64,000 nt of DNA, taken from Buddleja alternifolia. Taxonomy: Eukaryota > Streptophyta > Magnoliopsida > Lamiales > Scrophulariaceae. Every line of letters starts with the position of its first letter. The stretch's first letter is position 1. The notes below the pieces were generated by a model that searched no databases, had not been told where the DNA came from, and saw nothing but the letters and a program-made list of their open reading frames with translations. The stretch is taken from positions 25,213,953-25,277,952 of the forward strand of contig CM033408.1 of the NCBI GenBank assembly GCA_019426215.1, written 5' to 3'. Position numbers and translations under genes: made by a program. Shown here piece by piece: positions 23,230-35,550 of the stretch.

Positions 23230-26200
23230 TTATAAAAGTCCTTCCCAATTCGCATCGAGCTTTCCAACATGCTTCGATACTTCCACCTTTTTCAATACTA
23301 GATCTCCAAGTTGGAAATTTCTTGACTTGAGATTCTTATTGTAAGCTCGAACCATTGCATTTTTCTGCATAAGAATTTTGGCATACGCCTTTTCCCTTTT
23401 TTCATCAATGACATCGAGCTCGAAGATTTGAGCTTCCATATTCTGTTCGATATTCGCAGGGTCATTATATGATGAAATTCGATGTGCCATTAATCCAATC
23501 TCTGCAGGAATGGCAGCTTCGGAGCCGTACACCAACCAGAAAGGGGACTCCCCTGTAGAGCCACAGGGAGTAGTTCGATATGACCAAAGGACTCCTGGTA
23601 GTTCTTCAGCCCGGTTTCCCTTCTTTCCTTCAATCCTTGCCTTCAATCCTTGAAGAAAGATTATGTTACATACCTCAATTTGATCATTGGCTTGTGGATT
23701 TCCCACAGTAGTGAAGTGTTGTTGAATTTTCATTTATGTGCACCAGTTTGTTACCAATTTTCCGTTGAATTGAGTTCCATTATCCGATATGAGAACCCGA
23801 GGGACTCCGAACCGGCATACGATGTTTTTCCATAGGAACTTCATAACTTCATCTTCAGTGATTTTTGCAACTGCTTCCGCCTCGATCCATTTTGTAAAAT
23901 GCTCTACTGCGACAATAATGAATTTACGTTACCCTGTAGCTGGTGGGAAAGGTCCCAAAATGTGAATCCCCCATTGGTCGAACGGATAGGCAATTTTGAT
24001 CTGTGTTGATGAGATAAGTTCAAATGTAACTGACATTCTTTACATTGTTTGACGAAGCTCAAGGTATCCTGAACCAGAGTAGGCCAAAAACATCCTTACC
24101 TTAAGATCTTTTGAGCTAAAGATCTACCACCAGAATGATTCCCACAACTCCCCTTATGAACTTCTTGCATCACATATTCTACTTGAGATGGAGCTCAGCA
24201 TCAAAGTAATGGTCCTGCTAAGGATCATTTGTACAACTCACCATCAGTCATTGTGAATCTTGCAGCTTGGTACATTAACCTTCGTGCTTCATTTCGGTCT
24301 TCCGAGATCTTACCCATTTCCAGGCATTGTCGGATATCATCCTTCCAAGGTCTTTCCTCATCTACATACATTACATGGACCGATTCGTCTTTTGCTATTT
24401 CAGAGCGATCTGCAGTAAGAAGTGTGACTTGTTTACTTTTTACTCCGGTAATCAAATTTGCAAATTTTGAAAGGGCGTCGGCTTTTTCGTTCTCCTCACA
24501 AGGTATCTGGTTCAAGGTTAATTTGTCGAAATTGGCCATAAGGCCTTTCACTTATTGCAAGTACTTGCTCATTGTTTGTTCCTTCGCCTTGTAGGCTCCG
24601 CTGACCTGATTCGCCACAAGTTACGACTCGGTGAATGCATTGAGGTTCTTCACATTCATACATCTTGCCATTTTCAATCCTGCAATCAGAGCTTCGTATT
24701 CAGCTTCATTGTTTGTTATGTCGAAATCAAGCTTAATATCGAATTCATAGTCGTTGCTTTGAGGATCTTAAAGCCAGATTCCTGCTCCACTACGTTGGGA
24801 CATCGACGAGCCATCTACATGCAACAACCATTGGTCAGTTATCGAAGTGTTTACATCGTTTTCAGACGATGATGACAGTTCGACTAAAAAATTGGCCATT
24901 ATTTGAGCTTTGATCGAGGTACGAGGTCGGTATTCAATCAAGTACTCACCCAATTCCACAACCCACTTTACAAGCCTTCCAGATGCATCGGGCTTGGCCA
25001 AGATTTGCTTTAGGGGTTGGTTCATGAGAACCACGATGTGATATGATTAGAAATAGGGGCGTAACTTCTTAGCCGCAGTAATCAGTGCAAGTGCCCATTT
25101 TTCAATCACAAGATAGTTCTTCTCCGTCCCTTGTAGCATTTTGCTGACGTAATAGGCCGGACGATGCTCGGATTCAATCTCACGAGCTAACACAAAACTA
25201 GTTGATTCTTTCGAAATTGCTAAGTATAAGAGGATATCTTCTCCTGAGACCGACTTCGTTAAAAGAGGTGGCGAGATCAGATATTTCTTTAGCTCGATGA
25301 AGGCATTCTCACATTCTTCACTCCATTTGAAATTCTTGATGTTTTGAAGTATTTTGAAGAAGTGTAAACCTTTATCCGCACTTCGCGAGATAAACCTGTT
25401 CAGACTGGCCATACGACCAGTTAGTCTTTGAACATCTTTTACCTTCCGGGGTGAAGGCATGTCCAAAATTGCTCGAATTTTCTCCAGATTAGCTTCAATA
25501 CCTTGTTAGGCAACCATGAATCCTAAGAACTTTCCTCCCCTTACACCAAATGTGCATTTGTGTGGGTTGATTTTCATGTCGTACTTGTTCATAATCTCAA
25601 AAGATCGTAGTCCTCAGTGTTCTTTACCAACTTAGCATCAACATATACTTCCATGGTTCTTCCGATCTGATTTTTGAACGTCATGTTCACGAGCCTTTGA
25701 TACATAGCACCCGAATTCCTAAGGTCGAAAAGCATAACCTTGTAACAATTTACACCTTTTGAGGTTATAAACGAGGTCTTCTCACGATCTTCTTCTGCCA
25801 TCATTATTTGCTTAAAGCTTTGGTACGCATCCATCATGCTTAGCAGTGCGCAACCAGCCGTGGATTCTACCAACAGATCTATTCGAGGCAGGGGATAATG
25901 ATCCCTAGGGCATGTCTTGTTTAGGTCGGTGAAATCAGTGCACATGCGCCATTTACCTTGAGTTTTCGGGACTAACACCACGTTAGCTAACCATTCGGTG
26001 AAATAAATCTCGTTGATGTATCCAACATCAAGAAGCTTATTCACCTCGGCGTCGATTATAGCATTACAATCTGGCTTAAAATTCCTTTTCTTTTGTTTGA
26101 CCAATTTTGCTTCTGGATCGACATTGAACCGATGTACAATGACTTCTGGACTTATACCTTTGCAATCTGATGTTGTCCAAGCAAAGATGTCCTTATTTTC

Positions 26201-27200
26201 TCTTAAAAAGTTTATCATCATGATTTCAAGGTTTGGATCCATTTGTGAGCCAATTCGTGTTGTCTTTTCTGGTTGTCGATTAGAAGTTCAATTACCTTGT
26301 GATCTTCTGGCTCGATGCGAGTTTTCTCTATTTTTTGTTTTCTTGCTCGGATCTGGATCATAGTTCGGAACTTCTATGGTAGAAGCTAACTTCTTCATTC
26401 TTCATGGTTTCTTTTTTGTGGGACTTTGTTTCAACGACATAGTGTAGCACTCTCGTGTCATCTCTTGATTACATCTAGGGGTGAAAAATGAACCAAACTA
26501 CTCGATACTCAACTCGAGCTCGATCGCTAAAAGCTCGTTTGAGCTCTGTTCGTTAACTAATCAAACCAAGCTTGAACAATTTTTTGTGTTTGATAAGTTT
26601 TGAAGCTCGGTTCGATTAGTAGAAAATAATAAAAATATGTACAAAAAAATCAAACTACACGAGCTCGACTTGTGTTCGGTACAATTAAAGCTCATTTGAG
26701 CTTGGCTTGATTAATAATCAAACAAGCTCAACCACAAACTTTGAAGCTCGATTGTATTTCAAACAAGATTGAACAACATCTTGTTCGGTTTAACTCAGCT
26801 CGTTTACACCCCTAATTACATCTGACTTGTCCAACCCCTACCTTTGTCTGAAATTTCATTTTCAAATGAGGTGTGGGTATTACAGATCCGAGTAAATTTA
26901 AGCTGGGTCGTCCTAATATTACGTTGTATGCAAATGGAGCATCTACAGCGAGGAACTTAATCATCACTCTTTTTCTCGTGGGTTCGTCACCCAACGAAGT
27001 AGGGAGATCAGTTGTTCCAATTGGAGTGATCTTAGAGCCTCCTAATCCGACCAAAGGTGTAGTTACAGGATGAAGTCTTCTTGCATCAAAGTTCATATTT
27101 CAAAGTACACTCAAGAGCATGATGTCAGCTGAGCTGCCATTATCGACAAACACTTTATACAATGCAAAATTTGCGATATCCATCTTGATCACCACTGGGT
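23230..27200 (-). pseudogene. Broken gypsy pol: protease, reverse transcriptase, RNase H, integrase
   Basis: On the minus strand, protease remnants (27200-26815) carry a DNGSSADI active-site phrase (the Tat variant of DTG) followed by a stop. Reverse transcriptase (26242-25589) shows GKWRMCTDFTDLNK and a YVDD box changed to YVDA, which would abolish catalysis. RNase H segments lie at 25466-25047 and 24551-24225. The integrase end (23733-23230) shows GNPQAN, YRTTP and a VYGSEAAIPAEIG block typical of Tat integrases. No chromodomain follows. Multiple stops and frameshifts, plus a hAT MITE at 26476-26814, separate the parts. Confidence 0.85.
26476..26814. mobile_element. hAT MITE inside the gypsy element
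   Basis: The ends are TAGGGGTGAAAAATG and GTTTACACCCCTA, with a perfect 8-bp TSD ATTACATC (26468-26475 and 26815-26822). The interior is rich in GAGCTCG / CGAGCT phrases. It is 339 bp with no coding capacity. Confidence 0.92.
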
Positions 27201-27490
27201 CGTCCTGTGGGCCAACCACACCCTCGTAATCCTCATCCCCAAAACTTATAGGTTCGCGCTTTGAATGCACGCTCATGACGTGTAACGTCTGTACTCTTCA
27301 TTCATGTGCCTTTAATTCTCGCGTGTATTTCTTACGAGCACTTTGTGAATCACCATTGGTGGGACCACCAGCTATCATGATAATTTCTCCATGAAGAGGT
27401 AAATTGTTGTGCATGTTGTTCTCTTCCTTAGGGTATCGATCTCGACGTTTGTCACGTCGTCTGTCGTCCCTACGATCTCGATTGTGATAA

Positions 27491-28913
27491 TCATCTCTTA
27501 TTTGATAATTGTCCCTGCCACGATCTCTGCAGCGACTTCGGTCTCTCCAACCTCTCTCGAGCCTTATAATCGATGAATTGTTGCAAATACACTTGCTTGA
27601 TCAATCTCTCGATCTCATCTTTTAATTGAAAGCATTCCTCGGTATCATGGCCCGTATCTTTGTGGAACCTACAATATTTGTTCGGATTTTTCTTTTTTGC
27701 TCTTTTCTTCATGGGTCATGGCCATGTTAGCGTATCTTTGTTCTCGATGGCCAGTAATGCTTGTCCAGTCGAAGTGTTTAGCGGGGTATAATTCTCGAAC
27801 CTCGTGTATTGAGGCCTACCATGTTTGTCCAAGCGGTCATTTCTCGAGCTCTGATTCTTTTCTTGAGCTTTGTCCTTCAATTGCTTCTGGACTCTCCGTT
27901 CTTCTCTCTTAAGTTCGTTCATGTCCTCCGCATAAATATACTTATGAGCTATTACCATGAGTTCTTCCATATCAGACGGATGATCCCTGATTAGAGCATC
28001 GGCAAATGGTCCCATTTTGAGGGCATTTATCATCAAATTGATTTTTATCTCATTAGTTAAGCCTTGAACATCTAATCCTTCATTGTTAAAATGATCGACG
28101 AAGGATCGTAAGTTCTCATCATCCTTTTGCCTTATACTAAACAGGTGGGCCACAGATTTGGCTTACTTTCGCTTGCTAGCGAAGTGATATTCAAATTTGC
28201 GCATGAATTGTATGTAGTCCACGATGCATCCCGTGGGTAGATGTGTAAACCAATCTTGGGTTCGACCTGTGGGTCGTCAAAAAGATTCTACTATTCAGTG
28301 CATCTGACAGATTATGCATTGTCATTAGGTTTTCATATGCAATTACGTGCCGCTTAGGATCTGTCGATCCATCATCCTTTGGTAGATCGGGAATGCAGAA
28401 GTTTCCTAAAGACTCTGACAAGATTTTTTTGCAAAAGGGAGAGTTTCTCCTTTGTAGAGATGAGACAGGTCGAAAGACCTTCTTAATTGTGTTAGGTGAT
28501 TCGTTACCTCTTCATTTATAGCATTTTTTTGCTTTCTCACCCTTATGAAGTGAGTGGGTGCGGCTTTCAATCTCCTCTTCAGAGTTTTGCATCCGATCTT
28601 CCCTACATGCCTCGTTTTCTTGGGTTTTCTTAGACTTATCCGTCGCAGGAATGGGCTTTTGAAATAGCCTACGAGGCGTAACAGGATCGGGGTTAACTTG
28701 TATGTGTGGCGTAGCCTGAGCGTTTGCTAAGTAATCTTGTAAAGCTTTTTGAGCGCATTCTTGCATTCTTTGCTGGAATTGCTCGTGTGTCATTGTTATG
28801 ACGGGTTCATCACCCTTTTCATAGCCTGGAGGTGGATCTACCTCGGGATTTAGTGTGCGATGTGCTTCATCGCTTTGAATTCCTTTATTCCGGTGATTGC
28901 TTGATTCTTCCAT
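27491..28913 (-). pseudogene. Broken gypsy gag
   Basis: Minus-strand fragments in order: 28913-28512 (N-terminal hydrophilic part), 28421-28191, 28153-27716 (retrotransposon gag core with SVAHLFSIRQKDDENLRSF) and 27712-27491. The last holds the Tat-type cysteine motif KYCRFHKDTGHDTEECFQL in place of a classical CCHC knuckle. At least three frame changes or stops separate them, so no full-length gag can be made. Confidence 0.8.
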
Positions 28914-28970
28914 GATTTGAGTTTGATCGTTCAGCGAAACTAAGTAGAGGTTCCCACAGACGGTACCAAT

Positions 28971-30098
28971 TGATCTGGGTCATATTTCGTTAGAGCTACA
29001 ACACAGACCAATCAAAGCTCGGGTAGGACCCGACCTAGAGATTAATGGATTATAGACTGCATTCAATGGTAGAGTTGCCTACGTACCTATCAATAGGATC
29101 AAGTCTAACGTAGTTCAAATTAATTAAAGGGTCCTAACATAAACCTCGTGATTTATAAGTGGGTCTACTCAGGATCTAGGTCGAAGCTCGTAACTCGAAG
29201 CTATAGTGAATCCTACAGTGAATTTAGTGAATAGTGATTGTGTAACCCCCAATTGATCATACATGAGGGTATTTATAATAGACACCGTGTACGGATGTAT
29301 AGTTAACACGTGTACTCGTTGGATCATGCCACGTGGATCGATCCATCATTTTTTGTGATTCGGGTCGGATTCGGGGTCGTAGATGACCCAGATACAGCAC
29401 GCGGATCTTACTCCAGTTATGGGCTTTGTTTTGGTTTCAAATTTGGGCCTTTATGCCAGGCATGGTCTTAAATATCCTCCGAAACCTCGAAATTTCGACC
29501 GAAATTTCGGGTTTCCGGGGGTCTCGAAGCGAAATCCCACATTCGATCCAATTTTGCAGAATATCTATTGAAAATTTCCCGATATTTTTGATATTTCCCG
29601 ATATTTCCCGAAATATCTAGAAATTTCGGCCAAACTCAAAATATTTCAAAATTTAAAATAATGTGGTTTTAAATGATGTTTTGTATTAAAATTGTGGTAT
29701 TTTGTTTTATGAAGTTCCTAGGAGATTTGGTTATTACTTTATTCTCAAATCATATTTATTTTATATTTTTCTCCACAAATTTTAATCATACTACTTGACA
29801 AAATTCACTATACATACATTATATATACAATATTATTTATGTAAAAGATGCATAATTATGATATTTAAAGTTACACAAAGTTTCATTGTATATTTCCAAA
29901 TATTTCTATAAATATCCATGATTTCTTTAAAATCGAAATCGAAATTTTGAATATCCCCAAAATTTCCATCGAAATTTCCGTAAATTTACTACCCCGATAT
30001 CGATATCGATACCAATATCGAAATTTAATACCTTGATGCCAGGCTTTGGGCCTTCATTAGCATATATTAAATTAGCATGACCAAAATTGGGCATATCA
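28971..30098 (-). repeat. 5' LTR of the gypsy element, enlarged by an insertion
   Basis: It pairs with 16089-16632. The extra length is the 574-bp element at 29462-30035 plus its 9-bp TSD. On the minus strand the LTR is followed at once by the primer-binding region at 28951-28970. Confidence 0.9.
29462..30035. mobile_element. Mutator-like non-autonomous element in the 5' LTR
   Basis: The flanks are a perfect 9-bp duplication ATGCCAGGC (29453-29461 and 30036-30044), typical of Mutator-like elements; the uninterrupted site is seen in the other LTR. The ends ATGGTCTTAAAT and ATTTAATACCTT form weak terminal inverted repeats. The interior is packed with CGAAATTTCG and CCGATATTTCCCG motifs near the left end and CGATATCGATATCGATA near the right end. 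Confidence 0.85.
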
Positions 30099-30103
30099 CA
30101 GTG

Positions 30104-30512
30104 CAAGAGCTAAACTGATAGTAAATGACAACTATTAAAGCACTAAATGAACAACGTAACCCCAGAAGAACACAAAAATAAAACTCGACAATGCTAATAC
30201 AAGAGAGCGACAAACACTCTCGGTTGAGAGAAAAGCAAAAATCTAAGAACTTAACCAAACCAAAAACATATGGATGTATCAAACACTTCTAGAAACATCT
30301 AGATTACGCAAATTGATATGCATCTCACTTTAGTAGGTGCAATCTCGATTGCAGCCTGAATTATGGAAATATGCCTTCAATCTCAATCCTTGAAATCTCT
30401 ATGCACTTTTTGTTTGCATACAAACCCCAGATCAATGTGTCCGCGTCCTTTTGAGATAAATTTTGTTTTTTGATGGAGGAACCACAAAAATAAACTGCAT
30501 GATTCAAAGATT
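30104..30512. other. Spacer between the gypsy and copia elements
   Basis: About 400 bp of unremarkable sequence; an open frame here (30282-30067, minus) shows no recognisable domain. Confidence 0.5.
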
Positions 30513-30517
30513 TCGTC

Positions 30518-30999
30518 TGTTGAAGTGTGGCTCATTTTTGAAAGAGGAAAATATCCCACATAGATAGAATTTGTAAAGGGTGGGCTCATTTGTTGTATAA
30601 AAGGAGACCACCTCTTCACTTTGAAAAATATCCCAAATTGCTTAAGTCTTTTAGCAATTTCTACTTTCTTCCTCTATAGTTTGTAATAGTTTCACTTTAG
30701 TCCTTTAGTGAAATATTTTGGTGGGGTCCGAGGACGTAGGCTAAATTAGCCGAACCTCGTTAAATTTGGTGTTCTTTATTTTGTGCTATTTTTCAAGTAG
30801 CCATTGTTAGTTATAGTTGTAGTGTTATATTGTGCTATTAAATTCGTCTAGTTAATTCTGTCGAGGAGGTTGGGTTTTAAGCGCGACCGTTGTGACGCCT
30901 CCAATCTTTCCTGGGAATTAAATCTAGTGTGGTTTTCTAGTACAATATTTCCCTCGCTATTTCTACATTTGGTGGAATATGACTCTGAGTTCCACAACA
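30518..30999 (+). repeat. 5' LTR of the copia element
   Basis: Matches 35551-36032. It contains a TATA box (TATAAAAGG, 30596-30604) from which the genomic RNA would start. Confidence 0.95.
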
Positions 31000-31001
31000 A
31001 G

Positions 31002-31013
31002 TGGTATCAGAGC
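31002..31013 (+). other. Primer-binding site, initiator Met-tRNA
   Basis: TGGTATCAGAGC is complementary to the 3' end of plant initiator methionine tRNA, the usual primer for copia reverse transcription. Confidence 0.9.
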
Positions 31014-31135
31014 TCGGGTATTCTGAGTATGCTCTGTGGTCGCAGTTTAATCTGATCTTCCACATCAGAAAAGTTTTCCCGGGCTATTTGGCTTTTGCAT
31101 TTGGAGGGCTATTGAAGAATAATTTGTAACAAAAA

Positions 31136-34100
31136 ATGGAAGTTACCTCAAAAGCATCGTCGTCGTCCATTTGGGCGACAACCACTGTGGCGAATACGCG
31201 ATTGGCAGTGGAGCCTTTTGATGGCACTGCTATTTTGGTATGTGGCAAAGCGAAGTTGTAGACGCACTCTTTCAACAAGGTCTATACTTAGCTATTGAAG
31301 AAAAGAAACCAAATGATATGGAGGAAAAAGAATGGAGTATGATGAATCGGTTGGCATGTGGAACAATTCGTTCGTGTCTATCCAGAGAGCAGAGATATGC
31401 GTTTTCAAAAGAAAATTCTGCATATAAATTGTGGATGGCACTGGAGGAGAAGTTTCTGAAGAAAAATTGTCAGAATAAGCTCCATTTGAAGAAGCGGCTC
31501 TTTCGCTTCACATTTGTTTCGGGTTCCACTATGAATAGTCACATTACCAGTTTTAATCAACTGGTTACCGATTTGATCAATTTGGATGAGACTTTTAAAG
31601 ACGAGGATTTAGCTTTGATGTTGTTGGGATCCCTTCCTGAGGAGTTTGAGTTTCTTCTTCACGGGAAGGCTGTTGTATCTCTTAGCGAAGTTTGTGCTGC
31701 CCTGTACAGTTATGAACTGAGAAAGAAGGACAAGCAAGTTAGTTCAGGTGGAGATGTAGAGGTTTTGTTCGTCAGAGGTCGTTCAAAAAACAAAAACAAA
31801 GGAAAGAAAAGGAGATCCAAGTCCAGGCATAAACTAAGCAAAGACGAGTGTGCCTATTGTCGAGAAACAGGACACTGGAAGAGAGATTGCCCAAAGCTGA
31901 CAACTAAGGGCAATTCTAAGGCCACGGCGGAATCAAATGTAACCGCGTGTGATGATGCCGAATCGGACTTCTCATTGGCGACATCATCCAGCGGTGCTTC
32001 TGGAGTATGGATGCTGGATTCAGCATGTAGTCATCATATGACACCACATTTGGATTGGTTCTTTGTTTTCAAAGAACAAAATGACGTTCTCTTCACAGCA
32101 AATGAAGCTCCTCTTACTACACTTGGGATTGGTTTAGTTCGCTTAAAGAATCACGATGGATCAATCATAACCCTAAAGGGTGTTCGGTATGCACCAGAAG
32201 TGAGGAAAAACCTTGGCTGTGTTTGGTTTTATTTTGGGGGTTTTTTTTGGTGAAAAGGTTTATTGGAAGTTGTGTATTTTGATGAAAATGTGTTTGGTTT
32301 AGTGTTTGATTTTATTTTCAGAAGAGACAAAAGTTACTGTAGCAGTCAAATCATGTAAGTTTTTGTCTGAAAAGTTGTGTTTATAATTAGTTAATGATTG
32401 AAAAATATAATATAATATAAGTTTTAAATGATTATATTGTAGTTGATGTAATTAGTAGGTACCCTAAAGTAGAGACAAATAGGGAGACAATAGCTGACAA
32501 TTTTTTTGACAAAAAAAATCATTTTTGGTCAAAAAAACACAAAACAAACAAGTTTTGGCCAAAATTTTTGACCAAAATGGGTTTGAAAACAAAACCAAAC
32601 ACAGCCCTTATTTCCGTTGGAACTTTAGAATCGAAAGGTTTTGAAGTAAGAGTTAAGGATGGGGTGATGAAGATCATCTCTGGTGCACTCGTGGTAATGA
32701 AGGGAATTCGGAAGAACAACAATACGTATCACTACATGGGTGGTACAATTGTGGGTGCAGTAGCAGCAGTTACTGTTGATGATCGGAATTCAGAAGCAGT
32801 TAGGCTATGGCATATGCGCTTGAGACATGCAGGTGGAAAATCCTTGAATCTCCTCATAAATCAAGGATTGTTGAAAGGAGTGAAATACTCCAAATTGGAG
32901 TTTTGTGAACATTGTGTTCGTGGGAAACAAACAAGGGTTAAATTTGGAATAGCAATCCATAATACTGAGGGTATCTTGGATTATGTTCATTTGGATGTAT
33001 GGGGTCCCTCAAAAACGAGTTCCTTGGGAGGGAAACACTATTTTGTAACCTTTGTTGATGATTTTTCCTGGAGAGTTTGGGTGTATACGATGAAGATGAA
33101 GGATGAAGTGTTTGAGGTATTCCTCAAATGGAAAAAGATGGTGGAAACTCAGACTGATAAAAAGGTCAAACGTCTCCGTACAGACAATGGTGGAGAATTT
33201 AGGAGTGGTCCATTTCAAAAAATTTGTGAGGATGAAGGCATTGTCAGACACTTCACTGTTAGACATACACCACAACAGAACGGAGTGGCAGAACGCATGA
33301 ACCGGACTTTGCTGGAGAAAGTTCGGTGTTTGTTATCCAATGCTGGGTTGGGTAAAAAATTTTGGGCTGAGGCTGTGACGTATGCATGACATCTCGTTAA
33401 TCGTCTACCATCTACTGCTATTGATGGAAAAACACCATTTGAAAAATGGTTTGGAAAGCCTGCTGCTGATTATGATTCCTTACATGTGTTTGGTTCCGCT
33501 GCATATTATCATGTTAAGGAATCAAAGTTGGATCCTAGAGCAAAGAAAGCTGTGTTCATGGGGATCACCTCTGGTATAAAAGGCTATCGTCTTTGGTGTC
33601 CAGAAACAAAGAAAATAATCTTTAGCAGGGATGTCATCTTTGATGAATCTACCGTGTTGGAAAAGGTGAATGCAGAACAGCATGATGGTACTCCCAAACA
33701 GGTGGAGTTTGAAAAGTTTGTTGTCCCAGCAGATCAAGAAACTCTTGATCATTCTCCTACGGTAGAAGGAGATTTTGAAGAAGAGGAAGTTCAACCCCAA
33801 GAACTTCCACAGCAACTTGAATCAATTGCAACGAGCAAGCCAAAGAGGACAATCAGAAAGCCTGCTCGCTTTGATGATATGGTGGCTTGTGCATCTGCAA
33901 TTGCCGCTAATGATGTTCCTACCACTTATATTGAAGCAGTCAAAGGACCAGAGAAAGATAAGTGGAGGATTGCCATGAGTGAAGAAAAGCAGTCCCTTCA
34001 TAAGAATCAAACATCGGAACTGGCCAGTCTCCCGAAGGAAAAGAAGGCAATTGGATGCAAATGGGTATTTGCAAAGAAAGATGGATTTCCTAGCCAAGGT

Positions 34101-35483
34101 GATGTTCGCTACAAAGCCAGATTGGTGGCCAAAGGTTACGCTCAGAAGGAGGGTATTGGTTATAATGAGGTGTTTTCTCCAGTTGTAAAACACTCCTCCA
34201 TTAGAATTTTGTTGGCTTTGGTAGCACAGTTGGATTTTGAACTAGTTCAGTTGGATGTAAAAACTGCATTTTTACATGGAGACTTGGAAGAGGAAATCTA
34301 TATGACTCAGCCAGAGGGATTCAAAGTTGCTGAAAATGAAAATTTGGTTTGTAAACTTCAAAAATCGTTGTACGGATTGAAGCAATCTCCGAGGCAGTGG
34401 TACAAGCGATTTGACAAGTTTATGATGGGAATTGGGTACACAAGAAGCAAATACGATCATTGTGTGTATTTGCACAAGCTACAAGATGGATCCTTCATAT
34501 ATCTTCTTCTGTATGTTGATGATATGTTGATTGCCTCCCCAAGTCTAATAGAAATTGAGAAGTTGAAGACTCATTTGAAAAGGGAGTTCGAGATGAAGGA
34601 TCTAGGTGAGGCGAAGAAGATTCTCGGCATGGAGATTTTCAGAGATAGAAAATTGAGGAGGCTTTGTTTGACTCAGAAACAATATCTGAGTAGGATGTTG
34701 AGGCGTTTTGGCATTGATGAAAAGTCAAAACCAGTTAGTACTCCGCTTGCTCCTCATTTTAAGCTTAGCGCCGCTTTGTCACCGAAATCTGACGCAGAAC
34801 GGGAATACATGTCAAAAGTACCGTATGCAAATGTTGTTGGTAGCTTGATGTATGCTATGGTGTGTACGAGGCCTGATATTTCCCAAGCAGTGGGGGTTGT
34901 GAGCAGGTATATGCATGATCCTGGAAAGGAACATTGGCAAGCTGTGAAATGGATTTTGCGATACATCCATGACACAGCTGATGTTGGTTTGATATTTGAG
35001 CGGGAACATAGTCAGTATGTAGTCGGATATTGCGATTCAGACTATGCTGGTGATTTAGATAAGCGTAGATCAACTACAGGCTACGTATTTACTCTTGCTA
35101 AAGCACCAGTCAGTTGGAAGTCTACCTTACAGTCAACGGTTGCTCTGTCTACTACGGAAGCAGAGTATATGGCAATTTCAGAGGCTGTAAAGGAAGCAAT
35201 TTGGCTTCAAGGGTTGCTTGGTGAACTGGGAATTGGACAAAAGTATGTGAAAATACATTGTGATAGTCAAAGTGCTATTCATTTAGCAAAGAACCAAGTT
35301 TATCATGCAAGGACGAAGCATATTGATGTTCGATATCATTTCATAAGAGAGATACTAGAAGAAGGTGGAGTCAGGATCGAGAAGGTCCATACTACTGAGA
35401 ATCCTGCTGATATGTTGACAAAAGTTGTGACTGCAATCAAGTTCAAATTTTGTTTGGACTTGATCAACATTGTCAAAGTTTGA
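31136..35483 (+). pseudogene. Copia gag-pol polyprotein with three breaks
   Basis: The start ATG is at 31136. Gag has a CCHC knuckle (CAYCRETGHWKRDC, about 31849-31890). Protease has a DSA active site (WMLDSACSHHM, about 32008-32040). Integrase has its zinc-binding part with CEHC (about 32800-32940), then the D-D-E core with a DNGGEF phrase (about 33183-33200). RT has YVDDMLIAS (about 34515), and RNase H (about 34980-35400) shows DSDYAGD. Breaks: a frameshift near 31231-31240 (ATG frame versus the gag frame), a 392-bp MITE at 32215, and an in-frame TGA at 33387-33389 where Cys is expected. RT and RNase H form one open frame to the stop at 35483. Confidence 0.92.
32215..32606. mobile_element. 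MITE inserted in the copia polyprotein
   Basis: The ends are GGCTGTGTTTGGTTTTATTT and AAAACCAAACACAGCC, with a 3-bp duplication CTT (32212-32214 and 32607-32609). The copia frame continues on both sides of one CTT, which fixes the boundaries. The end sequence and 3-bp TSD suggest PIF/Harbinger (Tourist-like), although the usual TSD there is TWA. Confidence 0.85.
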
Positions 35484-35550
35484 AGATTGGTTTTGGTGAC
35501 CCCGTTTGATGAGGAGATTGAAGATTTTGAAATTCGCCAAGGTGGAGATT

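Larger units (their letters stand above)
16089..30098 (-). mobile_element. Complete Ty3/gypsy retrotransposon, Tat/Retand-like, with nested insertions
   Basis: It is flanked by a perfect 5-bp TSD CAGTG (16084-16088 and 30099-30103). The two LTRs are about 544 bp once an insertion is removed. On the minus strand the order is 5' LTR (28971-30098), a primer-binding region (TTGGTACCGTCTGTGGGAA), gag, protease, reverse transcriptase, RNase H, integrase, then about 6.6 kb with an ORF on the opposite strand, a polypurine tract (AAGTGGGGGACTAGA) and the 3' LTR. That order, the lack of a chromodomain and the antisense ORF are typical of the Tat clade. All reading frames are broken. By eye the LTRs differ at about 32 of 544 sites (about 6%). 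Confidence 0.93.

Noticed and set aside
31084..31278. Short minus-strand frames across the copia element
   Set aside because: Shadows of the plus-strand polyprotein, which has clear gag, protease, integrase, RT and RNase H motifs.
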